This document shows positions 28,260 to 38,440 of a DNA stretch of 64,000 bases, piece by piece. The notes below the pieces were generated by a model. It was not told where the DNA came from, did not search any database, and worked only from the letters and a program-made list of their open reading frames with translations. Source of the DNA: Saprospiraceae bacterium (GTDB lineage Bacteria > Bacteroidota > Bacteroidia > Chitinophagales > Saprospiraceae); the NCBI GenBank assembly GCA_016711125.1, contig JADJTQ010000005.1, forward strand, positions 1-64,000. The letters run 5' to 3'. Position 1 is the stretch's first letter, and every line of letters begins with the position of its first letter. A program made the translations under genes and the position numbers.

Positions 28260-29646
28260 ATGAAAAGAGAAATGTTTGCTGCTCTGGAGAAAAATTTAGA
28301 GGGACGCATAATTCTACCAAAAAGACTCGGAGTACGATCCAGTCCGCAAGGTGCATAATGGCATGATCGATAAGCGACCGGCTGTGATTGTCTACTGTAA
28401 AGACATAGAAGATGTACAAGTCTGCGTAAATTTCGCCAAAGAAAATAATCTGCTACTTGCCGTACGATGCGGTGGCCATAGTGGCCCAGGTTTTGGCATC
28501 TGCGATGACGGGATGGTTATTGATTTATCGCTGTTGAAATCAATCCAGGTGGATGCCGAAACAAAAACAGTTCGGGTAGGTGGTGGTTGCCTACTCAAGG
28601 AAGTGGATGCAGCCACCCATGAGATAGGTATGGCAGTACCATTGGGTTTTTTTGGGGGAACGGGTGTAGGAGGACTGACACTTGGAGGCGGATTGGGTTA
28701 TCTCACCCGTCAATATGGACTTGCCATCGATAACCTGCTAGAAGCAGAAGTGATACTTGCAGATGGTCGGTTGGTAATGGCTTCTGCAATCGAAAACCCC
28801 GATCTGTTCTGGGCGCTGCGGGGTGGTGGCGGTAATTTTGGGGTGGTCGTTTCTTTTCTTTTTCGTTTGAACCCAGTACATACAATATATGGAGGGCTCA
28901 TGCTGTGGAGTTGGGAAGATAGTAAAGAAATGATGCAATGGTATGATGACATACTAAAATCTGCCGCCAATGATCTCTATGGCTTCTTTGGTCTTCTTAT
29001 CGTGCCACCAGGAGATCCTTTTCCGGTGCATTTGCATAACAAAAAAGTGTGTGGTATAGTGTGGTGCTATAACGGAGATATGAAGGTAGCCGAAGAGGTG
29101 TTTGCCCCAATAAGATCTGTTAAAAAACCTCTACTGGATTTTGTAGGACCAATGCCTTTTCCGGTTATTCAAACCATGTTTGATGAAATGTATCCATCCG
29201 GGATGCAATGGTACTGGAAGGCGCTGTTTGTAAAAGACCTTACAGATGCATCTATTGATGTTTTTATAAAACATGGAAATGAAATGCCTACTGTGTTATC
29301 AACTATGCATATATACCCCGTCAATGGAGTCGCAACAACCGTTTCCAAAGAGGAAACAGCCTGGGATTTCCGGGATGCAAACTATGCGGTTGTGATTCTT
29401 GGTATTGAAGCCGATCCAGATAAAAAGGAGATGATTATTCGATGGGCAAGGGACTATTGGACTGCATTGCAGCCCTATTCACTGGGGGGTGCATACATAA
29501 ATTTTGTGATGGACGAGGGAAGAGATTCAGTAAAAGCCAACTATGGAGATAATTATCAACGCCTTTCTAAAATTAAAACCAAATGCGATCCGACAAATCT
29601 TTTCAGGGTCAACCAGAATATTAAACCTGCTCAAAAGTCGGGTTAA
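28260..29646 (+). CDS. FAD-binding oxidoreductase, berberine-bridge-like (one-base frameshift)
   Basis: A PCMH-type FAD oxidase of about 460 residues. The start is ATG 28260 (MKREMFAALEKNLEGRIILP). Removing one A from the five-A run 28319-28323 gives LPKDSEYDPVRKVHNGMID and restores the family N-terminus. FAD motifs are AVRCGGHSGPGFG (the His usually bonded to FAD) and GFFGGTGVGGLTLGGGLGYL; the Cys usual for bicovalent FAD is absent from this loop. The C-terminal BBE motif is NYQRLSKIKTKCDPTNLFRV. The substrate is unknown. It lies in the accessory block between two AraC genes. Confidence 0.85.
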
Positions 29647-29719
29647 ATTCAAAATTTGCAGGCTTGCTGTTGTAAGCAAAATTTATACTTCTTAAAACAC
29701 CTTGTATGCAATGACTAAC

Positions 29720-30120
29720 TTTCTTTTGATTGGTGGATGGTGCTACCTCAATATTTTGTTACTTCGGTGGAAATTTCCGGACAACTTAACTCAAACTTTA
29801 TTGGTGAAAAGGTAGGATAATTCTTCTCTATTGGAATTTGTTCATGCCTATGATGGTGCGATTTTGAGCTTTGATTTAGACGTAGTATTTAATAAAGATG
29901 AAAGACTTCCGAAGAATTCTTCCATTCATAATGTGGCCAATCGGTTTATGGCTCTGCCTACCTTCGGTAACATTGATTAGGAAAATTATCTGAGAGTTGT
30001 CAGGAAAAAAGCAAATGAGATTTTTTCTTGTAATGTGCCTTTGATCTTTACTAGTTTTAAAGACTCTGGGGGAAATCCTATTTGCGCTCGAGTATCTATC
30101 CAACATAAATTAATTTAATA
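29720..30120 (+). pseudogene. Possible decayed gene with in-frame TAG codons
   Basis: One frame (codons ending at TAA near 30118) reads as protein-like sequence (LEFVHAYDGAILSFDLDVVF, IHNVANRFMALPTFGNID, VPLIFTSFKDSGGNPICARV) but is interrupted by TAG codons near 29813 and 29978. No start is clear. The family is not recognised. The remaining sequence between the oxidase and the TonB receptor (29647-30341) has no other credible gene. Confidence 0.35.
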
Positions 30121-30341
30121 TAGGGAGAACCTCTTACCATCTCTATGTCGTAGTAGCCGTGCTTTGTATTGAAATAGAATTTTTAATTAAAAACAAATAA
30201 TCATGAAAATCCACACAGATTATCGTTCATCATTTTGCAGTTTCGTGCCCATGATGCATCAGCACAAACAAGCCAGGGGTATGTCGAAAATGAGCCCTGG
30301 AGAGAGCTGGAAGGTGTCTCACAAACCACAAGATTGATGCC

Positions 30342-32750
30342 ATGACTCGAATATATATTTATATCGGATTGATATCCCTTAGTTCTTTTATAGTTCATGC
30401 ACAGGCTCAACAAACCCTTTCCGGCAGGGTAGTTGTTGTCGAAGGAAAACCCCTAGCTTATGCTACTGCGCTATTACTTACGGCTTCAGATTCCACGATG
30501 GTGAAAGGTGCCATCACAGACGAAGCAGGGCATTATGTGTTTGAAGATATTGGAGCAGGCACTTACAGCGTGGCGGTTAGCATGGTAGGCTACCAAACCA
30601 CCCAAACCGGATCCTTTACCTTGCGACAAGGGTTTTCTTCGGAATTGCCTGACATCGTGTTAAAGGAAGGCATAACTTTAGATGAGGTATCGGTGACAGG
30701 CACCAAACTAATGTATGAATTAAAGCAAGACAGAATAGTCATGAACATTGACGCTTTCCCATCAATGAGTGGAAATTCCGGCCTGGAATTGCTTCAAAAA
30801 ATCCCCGGGATTATCGTGGACAGGCAGAACAATAGTATAGGTATGAATGCGAAGGGGGAAGTGCTGGTGATGATCAATAACAAAATACAGCGTATATCCG
30901 CAGAAGTACTAATGGTCCAGCTACAGGGAATGCGGGCTGAAAATATTAAGCAGATTGAAATCATTCACCAACCACCGGCCAAATATGACGCCAGCGGTGC
31001 TGCTGGTATTATCCATATTGTGCTAAAAAAGAACGACCAACATGGTACCAATGGTAGCGTTGCACTCACCGGTGGGTATGGTCAGCAGGAAAAGGCCGGG
31101 CTCGGCCTGAATCTAAATTCCCGCAAAGGAAAGCTGAACTGGTATGGTGATTATAATTATAACCGGGGTAGGGCTAATGAATACTATGTAAACCATTTCA
31201 GAGAATATGAATATGACGGCAATCGCTACTATTACCAAAACTTTGTTACACTCAATAATTACAGTGAAAATCAGCATGCCGCTAATCTAGGACTTGATGT
31301 CGATTTTGATGGACGAACCATGATCGGTTTTGTGGTGGGAAGTTCTATCTCCGAACTGGTATGGGGTTCAGGGGCAGATAGCAGGTCTTTTGAATATGTA
31401 AATGACGAGTTGGTTGGGCAAGGTGATTACTTATTTGGGACAAAAACCGATATGTCATCTTTATCAACCAATGTAAACGTGTTACAAAAAATCGGATCGG
31501 ACAGCCACCTGAATTTCAACCTGGACTATGCCAAAATACGCTATGGCAATTCCGGTGATCTCCAAGATAAAGATGATCCAGACCATGCCATCGAGTACGA
31601 GCGTTCCACGCCCATGCAGTTTTGGATAGCTGGCCTGGACTATGAGAATAAATTAGGTGATGCCTGGACGATGGAAACAGGAATAAAGAGTATGTTTAAC
31701 AACACAATGAATAATACTGCCTTCCATAGCCAAAATGATGAATATTGGGCTAATTCTGACCTTTTTGACAAAGAAGAAAAGATTAAGGAGCAGATTTTGG
31801 CGGCCTATCTTTCTTTTAAGGGAAAATTATCAGAAAAGATCGATGTGGAGTTGGGCCTGCGGTATGAGGATTATTCCTACCGCCTGGAAAGGGAAGAGCA
31901 GAAAGATTTTAATAAAACGTTTAAGAAACCTTTCCCGGTAGTCAGGCTGAACTATAAAATAGATTCGCTGAACACCGTCCAGTTGGGTTTCAACCGCTCC
32001 ACTACCCGACCTTCCTTCTTCCATCTTACCTCATTTCTTTTGTTGTTTGACCCAAGTCTAATTGTTTATGCCAATCCTCAGCTCCAGCCCACTTTTACCA
32101 ACACTCTCAAGGTGTCATGGCAGCGCAAGTCGATCATTTTGTCCCTGTCCTATCTCAGCAGGACCAACCAAATCTATTTTTACAATACGGTGGATAAAGA
32201 AAACCACCTCCAAACCTCCTTACCGGTTAATCTAGATCGTGAAAACATTGTAGAAGGCAACCTGAGTTTTCCGCTTTTCCCTTTTCGCTGGTGGGAAATG
32301 AATTTGAATTTCAACGCTTATTACCATCGAGTAAAGGACGAATCCAGTCGGCCTGCCATTTTTGAAAAAAATATTTTTACCTATGCTGCGCAGTTCAACT
32401 TTACCTTTCTATTGAAAAATCAGTGGTCAATTGGCATGGACGGCATGTATAAAACCCCGTTCCTGGTGGGCGACCAGCGCTGGTATGACTATCCTTATCT
32501 CAACCTGGGGGTAAGGAAGAAATTCCCATCCGGCAACTCCCTGAATTTTACTATTCAGAGCATCCCCAGGAATGCAGCTACAAGAGAATGGGAATATGAT
32601 CAGCCGGAACTGGGTGTCAGGACGTTTGGGGACCATGATTTGGCAGAAACACAGGTCCGGGTTACCTATACCGCTTTGTTTGGCAATCAAAAACTTTCCG
32701 GTAAAAGGCTTCGTAAAACGGGATCGGATGAAGTTAAGAGCCGAATGTAA
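30342..32750 (+). CDS. TonB-dependent receptor-like outer membrane protein
   Basis: An 802-residue outer-membrane protein with a signal peptide (YIGLISLSSFIVHAQ), a carboxypeptidase-regulatory-like domain at about 25-105 (SGRVVVVEGKPLAYATALLL), a plug-like region at about 110-225 (LQKIPGIIVDRQNNSIGMNA, IIHQPPAKYDASGAAGIIHI) and a large C-terminal barrel with many aromatic strands. It belongs to the outer-membrane beta-barrel family found in TonB-linked receptors of Bacteroidota. No SusD partner is present, so it is not a SusC-type pair. The ligand is unknown. Confidence 0.85.
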   Translation: MTRIYIYIGLISLSSFIVHAQAQQTLSGRVVVVEGKPLAYATALLLTASDSTMVKGAITDEAGHYVFEDIGAGTYSVAVSMVGYQTTQTGSFTLRQGFSSELPDIVLKEGITLDEVSVTGTKLMYELKQDRIVMNIDAFPSMSGNSGLELLQKIPGIIVDRQNNSIGMNAKGEVLVMINNKIQRISAEVLMVQLQGMRAENIKQIEIIHQPPAKYDASGAAGIIHIVLKKNDQHGTNGSVALTGGYGQQEKAGLGLNLNSRKGKLNWYGDYNYNRGRANEYYVNHFREYEYDGNRYYYQNFVTLNNYSENQHAANLGLDVDFDGRTMIGFVVGSSISELVWGSGADSRSFEYVNDELVGQGDYLFGTKTDMSSLSTNVNVLQKIGSDSHLNFNLDYAKIRYGNSGDLQDKDDPDHAIEYERSTPMQFWIAGLDYENKLGDAWTMETGIKSMFNNTMNNTAFHSQNDEYWANSDLFDKEEKIKEQILAAYLSFKGKLSEKIDVELGLRYEDYSYRLEREEQKDFNKTFKKPFPVVRLNYKIDSLNTVQLGFNRSTTRPSFFHLTSFLLLFDPSLIVYANPQLQPTFTNTLKVSWQRKSIILSLSYLSRTNQIYFYNTVDKENHLQTSLPVNLDRENIVEGNLSFPLFPFRWWEMNLNFNAYYHRVKDESSRPAIFEKNIFTYAAQFNFTFLLKNQWSIGMDGMYKTPFLVGDQRWYDYPYLNLGVRKKFPSGNSLNFTIQSIPRNAATREWEYDQPELGVRTFGDHDLAETQVRVTYTALFGNQKLSGKRLRKTGSDEVKSRM

Positions 32751-32775
32751 TGAAAATGTTTTAATTAGCGCAGAT

Positions 32776-33672
32776 ATGGTAAACGTATACGAATTCAAGG
32801 TTGCTCACCCAGAAATGTTCAAACAGCTCGCTGTTAAAGACATGCTTTTCGTATTTTACAAATGTCCACAAGTTGATGAACTCCTTAATCTTTTTACTAA
32901 TTATAATCAAATAGCATTTACGTTAAGGGGTAAAAAAACAGTGCATCACAAGGAAAAATCATGGACGCTTACTGACAATACGTCTCTGTTTTTTAGGAGA
33001 ACAGCTTACCAAGCAGAAAAGTATAAATATTACGATTGGGAAGTACTTTCATTCTTTTTCCAAGATGAATTTTTACGCAGGGTATTTAAAGAATATAGGC
33101 AATATTTACCAATAGAGGATTTACCACATCCACCAACTGACATGCTGATTGAAATAAATGTGAATGAAACCACCCGTGCTTTTTTCTACGGTATGATCCC
33201 TTATTTTTCGCAAAAAACACTCCCTTCGGAAAGCATGCTCGAACTTAAATTCAAGGAATTGCTTTTTAATGTTCTCGCCGACCCGTGTAATACTGATTTG
33301 CTTTCTTATGTAAGTAGTATTGAAGATCAGTACAAAACTCCGTTGTGGCAGGTTATGGAAGCGAATTACACCTTTAATTTATCCGTTGAAGAATTTGCAT
33401 GTATTGCACAGCGAAGTGCGGCAACATTTAAAAGAGAGTTTCAGGAACACTATAAGACTTCTCCCGGCAAATGGCTGACTCGTAAACGACTTGAGCATGC
33501 GAAACTTCTTTTAGATACAAGTAAAAAAAATGTCAGTGAAATCGCGTATGCCAGTGGATTCGAAAACTTATCCCATTTCAGTCGAATTTTCAAGGAAAAG
33601 TATGACCTCCCTCCGATTCAATACCGAAATAGGCTTAAACGCTCCACTGAAGATCAAGGATATTTTTCCTAA
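32776..33672 (+). CDS. AraC family transcriptional regulator (paralogue 2)
   Basis: The start is taken at ATG 32776 (MVNVYEFKVAHPEMFKQLAV) because this aligns with paralogue 1; the longer frame overlaps the receptor gene. The C-terminal HTH is clear (SVEEFACIAQRSAATFKREF; KKNVSEIAYASGFENLSHFS; RIFKEKYDLPPIQYR). More than half of the aligned positions match the copy at 27135-28019 by eye. It is 26 bp downstream of the receptor gene. Confidence 0.88.
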   Translation: MVNVYEFKVAHPEMFKQLAVKDMLFVFYKCPQVDELLNLFTNYNQIAFTLRGKKTVHHKEKSWTLTDNTSLFFRRTAYQAEKYKYYDWEVLSFFFQDEFLRRVFKEYRQYLPIEDLPHPPTDMLIEINVNETTRAFFYGMIPYFSQKTLPSESMLELKFKELLFNVLADPCNTDLLSYVSSIEDQYKTPLWQVMEANYTFNLSVEEFACIAQRSAATFKREFQEHYKTSPGKWLTRKRLEHAKLLLDTSKKNVSEIAYASGFENLSHFSRIFKEKYDLPPIQYRNRLKRSTEDQGYFS

Positions 33673-33781
33673 AGTATCAGTATTCGGAAAAGAAAAGATT
33701 TTGAGCGTTTAAGCAAAATGGAGCCTCGTTAATTAAAGTAGTTTTGATGTAAAATTATTCATTCATCAATAAACTTCTTTT

Positions 33782-34147
33782 ATGAAACAGCTATTTTTAT
33801 CATTATTTTGCTTGTTAGGTTTTGTTATTTTTGGTTACGGCCAACAGAATATCGCTGCCATAGATACAATCAAAGAAATTCTTGAAAATGAGAAAGTAAA
33901 GGTTACTGAGTATGCCAGTACGCCAGGGAAAGATATTTGCGGCAAAGGAAAACATTCCCACCCTCCACATCTTTCAATTTTTCTAACAGATGCTAAGGCA
34001 AGATTAACGACGGCTGACGGAAAAACGCAGGATTTTGATTTGAAAGCCGGAACCGCTTTTTGGAGCGAAGCAGAAACACACATGGTGATCAATAATGGCA
34101 ATAAGTCTGCAAAAGTTTATTTAATCGAAGTTAAGAATGTGAATTAA
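33782..34147 (+). CDS. Secreted cupin-domain protein
   Basis: A 121-residue small cupin with a signal peptide (LFLSLFCLLGFVIFGYGQ). The cupin core is GKGKHSHPPHLSIFL with paired His, then FDLKAGTAFWSEAETHMVIN and VYLIEV. It is likely metal-binding in the periplasm. The substrate is unknown. It is the last plus-strand gene of the AraC/receptor cluster. Confidence 0.75.
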   Translation: MKQLFLSLFCLLGFVIFGYGQQNIAAIDTIKEILENEKVKVTEYASTPGKDICGKGKHSHPPHLSIFLTDAKARLTTADGKTQDFDLKAGTAFWSEAETHMVINNGNKSAKVYLIEVKNVN

Positions 34148-34252
34148 AACCTTTAATTATTGACTAGAAAACGCTAGTTAAACTTCCTTAGTAATTGGAT
34201 CCTTTTCTTGGCATTACATTTTTGACTTATCATCTCAGGGGCTAGCGGGAGC

Positions 34253-34292
34253 GCAACTTGAAATCGGAGACTTATTTTTCGCTGGCCCTAAG
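34253..34292. repeat. Copy A of a 40-bp dispersed repeat, overlapping a stop codon
   Basis: This interval matches 44591-44631 at about 36 of 41 positions, including the exact word TTATTTTTCGCTGGCCC. It contains the stop codon of the large minus-strand gene (CTA at 34288-34290, read as TAG). The second copy contains the stop of the OsmC gene. Confidence 0.65.
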
Positions 34293-37200
34293 GATCACAC
34301 CCATTTGTCTGAGCAATAAATATACCTCCCTTTTCTACATTAAATCCCTGATTTAGCAATATCCCCAATGCTCCATCATAAATAATTGACGCACCCGATT
34401 TGATTATGTTAGTGGCAGTGATCGTATTGTCAGTTTGCAATTGAGCACTTTCACCTGAATCAAAATCATTTGGCGAATCATAGGTCAATGGATTATCTCC
34501 GCAAATACATTGTATGTCCAATTGATACGAATCAATATTTGGCACTGGACTGTATTGGTCATAGTTGGCCATCATGATGAAATAATCCTCGCCCGGTACG
34601 GTCAATAGATCGGCTAATTGACTGGGCGGAGATTGGAAATCATATTTACCTTCAATGCAAATCAGGTTTTCACAGCCTCCCGAATAAAGTTGGATTTCAG
34701 CATAATCCCCTGTATTAAAACCACTGATTCGTATGTTATCGCCGCTACCTGTAAATCGGTGCCATACCGGTCCCATGTATCCAAAATCAATGTTTGAAAC
34801 GCAATCTTCCAAAACAACGGTATTATTTCCCAAGTACGTGTTGGTTCCTGTGGCTATCTGGCCGCAATAGAGTCTGAAGGCCCGGGTACAACCGTCATTT
34901 CGTTGTTCGTATGCTCCCAGATCGGTTAGATTATCTAAGTTTCTTGGTGCTCCTGACAGATCAATATCAATAAATTCCAGCTTATCCAGATCGCCATCAA
35001 CATCGAATGAATCGACCGGAATCAAACTTTCATCCCCCACATTAAAGCAGGGTGAATTAGCATCTAGGTGAAAATTGCCCGATAGGGGATCTATGAATAG
35101 AGGGTCGCCTGAAATATTATTATTCGTTCCTTCAGTGACCCCTGAATCACTAAAATCTCCGATCAAATTATTAACCGCTGTAAATGAATTGCCCGGTTCA
35201 TTAAAAATGTCAGGACCGCTGCTGCCCAGAATCGCATTATCAAATACAATACTGTTGTACAAATTCACATGTGAGTTACCCAAAAGATGAATGCCTCCAG
35301 CTACATCTTGAGAATTATTACTTGAAATAGTACTGTTGTATAGTTCACCATATGAGGCAAAAAAGGCCAATCCACCGCCGGCATTTCCACATTGATTTGA
35401 TGCTATTAGCGTATTTACCACAACCAGATGTCCATTCATAGCGTAAACAGCGCCCCCATATAAACCGCCATTATTGTTTTGAAAAATTGAATTATTGATC
35501 GTCGCATTACAATAATTGTTTTCTATGGCACCACCTTGGTTAGAACACTCATTATTGCGAAATAAACAGTTTATGATTTCGAGCCTGTTTAGGTTGGTTG
35601 GATTATTGCCATCGCTGGTTTCAATCGCCCCTCCGGAGGTTGTAATACTGCCACCTCCATTGATAAATTGGATATTCCGAAATTGCACCTGAGCACTATT
35701 TCGTATTTGGAAAAGACTAAAATCTCCATGACTTCCGTCAATCGTGTTGTAAGCAGTATCCACTCCAATTATGGTGATGTCCTTATCGATTATAATAGAA
35801 CTATCTAATTTTATCGTATCGTTAGGATTCAGCTGACTGATGATAGTGGCTCCGGGGCAGGCGTTTCGAATCACATCACGCAGACTATTATTACCATGAT
35901 CTAATGCGCTAGTGAGAGCAAGCGTCGCATTGGTGAACTGGCAGAGATCGTAAAGATCACCACTGCAATATGTGTCGCCATTCATGTCGTAGTCACCAGT
36001 AAATTGTGCATGGGTGATTGATGCGGCAAGAATCACCGTATTGCTACCATCGGGTAATAAAGTATTTGGATCATATTGAAAACCTTCATCGATATATGAG
36101 CCGGCGATGAGCGAATAGTTTGTTGATGTATAATCAATATAGCCCTGGTTAGTCACCGTTCCTCCGTCAATGACAAAACCTCGCTGAGTGATTAGACTGG
36201 CACATGCATGGTTCGTAAAATTTGCATCACTGACGTTTTGCAACCCATTACCCAAGGTTCCGATTAGTTGAATTTCTCCGTAATTATGAAAATTGCCGCT
36301 AAGAGAATTCAAAAGATAGGAGGTACCATTTTGCACCCGGATGAAGCTATCATTTTGAATCATACCTCCTTGGTAGTTTGCCAGGTCCGCCTCCGTCAGC
36401 ATGATCGTATTTTCATTCATAATCAAACCACCATCATTATTCAGACTAACTTTTGTACTTATGATATTACCTGCATTGTGCAAGCTCCCGTCAATGACGA
36501 AGGCTCGAAGGATATTGCTTGTCAGATTGAACATGCCCCCGCTGTCAATAGTAATCTGGCCATCATTACTGCCGGCAAAGTATGTGCTCGAAGCAAGCGG
36601 TAAAGCATCTAGGAATAGGGCGCCTCCGTTTTTAATTTTTAAACTGACAAGCGAATGAATATGAAGATGACTGATCGTCGCAGTGGCTGATTGGATGACC
36701 GGGTCATAAGTTCTGCCAGGTATCACCACACTGTCAGCTGGTATTGGTATTTCATTCCTCGACCAATTGACCGCCCGATGCCAGGAAGTATCTATACAAC
36801 CTGACCAGAAAATAGCGGAAGAATTTGTCTCTATAGTTCCTGAATTATTATTCACCACCAAAGAGCCACCGCCCAAATGATGTATGACACCTGAATTAGT
36901 TTGAAGATCAGAGTTAATCCCAGCCCGCAGGATAATGCTTCCACTATTGAAAAATGTGTTTCCAACATCTTCCAATCCTTCATCTGTTTTTATATCGATG
37001 ATTCCACAAGGCTGTGAGGTGAATCCACTGGTGGAATTATTTTGGATCGCAAAATTGCCAGAAAAATTTTCCAACTCGATTAAGCCGCTATTAGTAAATG
37101 AAGAAGATCCTGATTGGTTGAGTATTCCCACGCTTCCTCCCTTGATATACATTCGTCCTCGAGGTTCATTGGATATCTGGCCAGTCGTGTTAAGAATACC

Positions 37201-38271
37201 TTCAGAGGTCAGGTTATCGATCTTTACGGTTCCGAAGTTTCTAAACCGGGAGTTATCTGTTGCGGAGATGGCGGGGTCGGCCGATGTATTTGTCAGGCAT
37301 AAAGTGCCATCGGAAAGAACATCTAAATTCCTGGAGTTCTCCATCAAAATATTTCCGGCATAAGCAGTATCTATTACAATTTTCAGATCATTGACACTAT
37401 AGGCAACTATGACCTGATCGGTCGGTCCAGGTACCTGGTGGGTAATCCAGTTTTTCGGATTAAACCAACTACTGTCAATGCAACCGACCCAATAAATAGC
37501 TCCTGCGACCGGAAGAATAAAAGCGGCATTAGGCAGGACCGTACGGATCCCTCCGCCAGCACTGTTGTGTAAAATACCTCCAATACTGTTATCATAAACC
37601 ACCAGGCTGTCGAGGGAGGTCACGACCATCGTTCCATGATTGTAAGTGAATTCCGTGGTACTGCGAATTTCCTCGTCCATGCTCACATAGGCACAATCCC
37701 GATTATAAAACCTTCCCATGGTGAAACTGATGCCTTGGGTTGCCAGATTGCTCCCAATGATCTCACCAAAATTATGCACCGCGGCAAAGTCATCAGCTCC
37801 CCCGTCATAAAGTGCCGTAACACAATTCATGATTTGAATGATGCCATAATTGGTGATAGTTCCAGTGCTAGCAAGGCCAACATTAGCACAGTTTTGTACC
37901 ACTAGCGTACCCCCTGTCGCCACGATCAGATCCCTGAAGTCGGCAATCAACATGCCATCGCCCGATAAACGTCCCGATCCGTTTCCTTCATCCAGGGTTA
38001 AAACCGCTCCGGCTGAAATTTTTAAACTATCCTGGATTTCAATAGTCTGGGCTTGCGCTCCAACGGTGGTTATCACCGGTGCATGAGGAGTGCCATCCGG
38101 AATGATCACATCATCAACCAGAGTAGGAGTAGAGGCTGGATTCCAATTTGCCGGATTTTCATAAACCGAATCGACAGCGCCAGTCCATTGGTGTTGAGCG
38201 GAGATCAGAGTTGATATCCCCATTAAAAAAACTACCAAGCTCAGAGCGTAAATTCTTCGACTAGAAATCAT
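34288..38271 (-). CDS. Very large secreted beta-helix surface protein with repeats
   Basis: A 1327-residue exported protein with a signal peptide (IYALSLVVFLMGISTLISAQ). Three related units begin near residues 29, 262 and 490: WTGAVDSVYENPANWNP, WVGCIDSSWFNPKNW and WSGCIDTSWHRAVNW, each followed by a DxVIIP-type strand. Residues about 860-1020 are polymorphic-outer-membrane-protein-like repeats (FRNNECSNQGGAIENNYC and FQNNNGGLYGGAVYAMNG), typical of a right-handed beta-helix. The C-terminal 200 residues have Cys-rich segments and a coathanger-like end (SGASIIYDGALGILLNQGFN). There is no T9SS type A motif. It is likely surface-exposed; function unknown. Confidence 0.75.
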   Translation of the reverse strand: MISSRRIYALSLVVFLMGISTLISAQHQWTGAVDSVYENPANWNPASTPTLVDDVIIPDGTPHAPVITTVGAQAQTIEIQDSLKISAGAVLTLDEGNGSGRLSGDGMLIADFRDLIVATGGTLVVQNCANVGLASTGTITNYGIIQIMNCVTALYDGGADDFAAVHNFGEIIGSNLATQGISFTMGRFYNRDCAYVSMDEEIRSTTEFTYNHGTMVVTSLDSLVVYDNSIGGILHNSAGGGIRTVLPNAAFILPVAGAIYWVGCIDSSWFNPKNWITHQVPGPTDQVIVAYSVNDLKIVIDTAYAGNILMENSRNLDVLSDGTLCLTNTSADPAISATDNSRFRNFGTVKIDNLTSEGILNTTGQISNEPRGRMYIKGGSVGILNQSGSSSFTNSGLIELENFSGNFAIQNNSTSGFTSQPCGIIDIKTDEGLEDVGNTFFNSGSIILRAGINSDLQTNSGVIHHLGGGSLVVNNNSGTIETNSSAIFWSGCIDTSWHRAVNWSRNEIPIPADSVVIPGRTYDPVIQSATATISHLHIHSLVSLKIKNGGALFLDALPLASSTYFAGSNDGQITIDSGGMFNLTSNILRAFVIDGSLHNAGNIISTKVSLNNDGGLIMNENTIMLTEADLANYQGGMIQNDSFIRVQNGTSYLLNSLSGNFHNYGEIQLIGTLGNGLQNVSDANFTNHACASLITQRGFVIDGGTVTNQGYIDYTSTNYSLIAGSYIDEGFQYDPNTLLPDGSNTVILAASITHAQFTGDYDMNGDTYCSGDLYDLCQFTNATLALTSALDHGNNSLRDVIRNACPGATIISQLNPNDTIKLDSSIIIDKDITIIGVDTAYNTIDGSHGDFSLFQIRNSAQVQFRNIQFINGGGSITTSGGAIETSDGNNPTNLNRLEIINCLFRNNECSNQGGAIENNYCNATINNSIFQNNNGGLYGGAVYAMNGHLVVVNTLIASNQCGNAGGGLAFFASYGELYNSTISSNNSQDVAGGIHLLGNSHVNLYNSIVFDNAILGSSGPDIFNEPGNSFTAVNNLIGDFSDSGVTEGTNNNISGDPLFIDPLSGNFHLDANSPCFNVGDESLIPVDSFDVDGDLDKLEFIDIDLSGAPRNLDNLTDLGAYEQRNDGCTRAFRLYCGQIATGTNTYLGNNTVVLEDCVSNIDFGYMGPVWHRFTGSGDNIRISGFNTGDYAEIQLYSGGCENLICIEGKYDFQSPPSQLADLLTVPGEDYFIMMANYDQYSPVPNIDSYQLDIQCICGDNPLTYDSPNDFDSGESAQLQTDNTITATNIIKSGASIIYDGALGILLNQGFNVEKGGIFIAQTNGCDP

Positions 38272-38440
38272 TTTTTACGGATTTTGGGGTGTGGTCCTCC
38301 TAAAATAACTATTTCTACGAAATGCACATGAAAAACTGAAAGATTGCAAGGTGATTGGGCTTAATTACTATGGGCATGTAAGCCATCGATATTCCTATTT
38401 TTTGTAGGTTTACCACTGTTTTTTTAAACTGAAATTTGGG

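Noticed and set aside
30203..30337. 44-codon ORF just upstream of the TonB receptor
   Set aside because: It is short, has no recognised motif or ribosome binding site, and is in an otherwise decayed interval. It is not supported enough to annotate.
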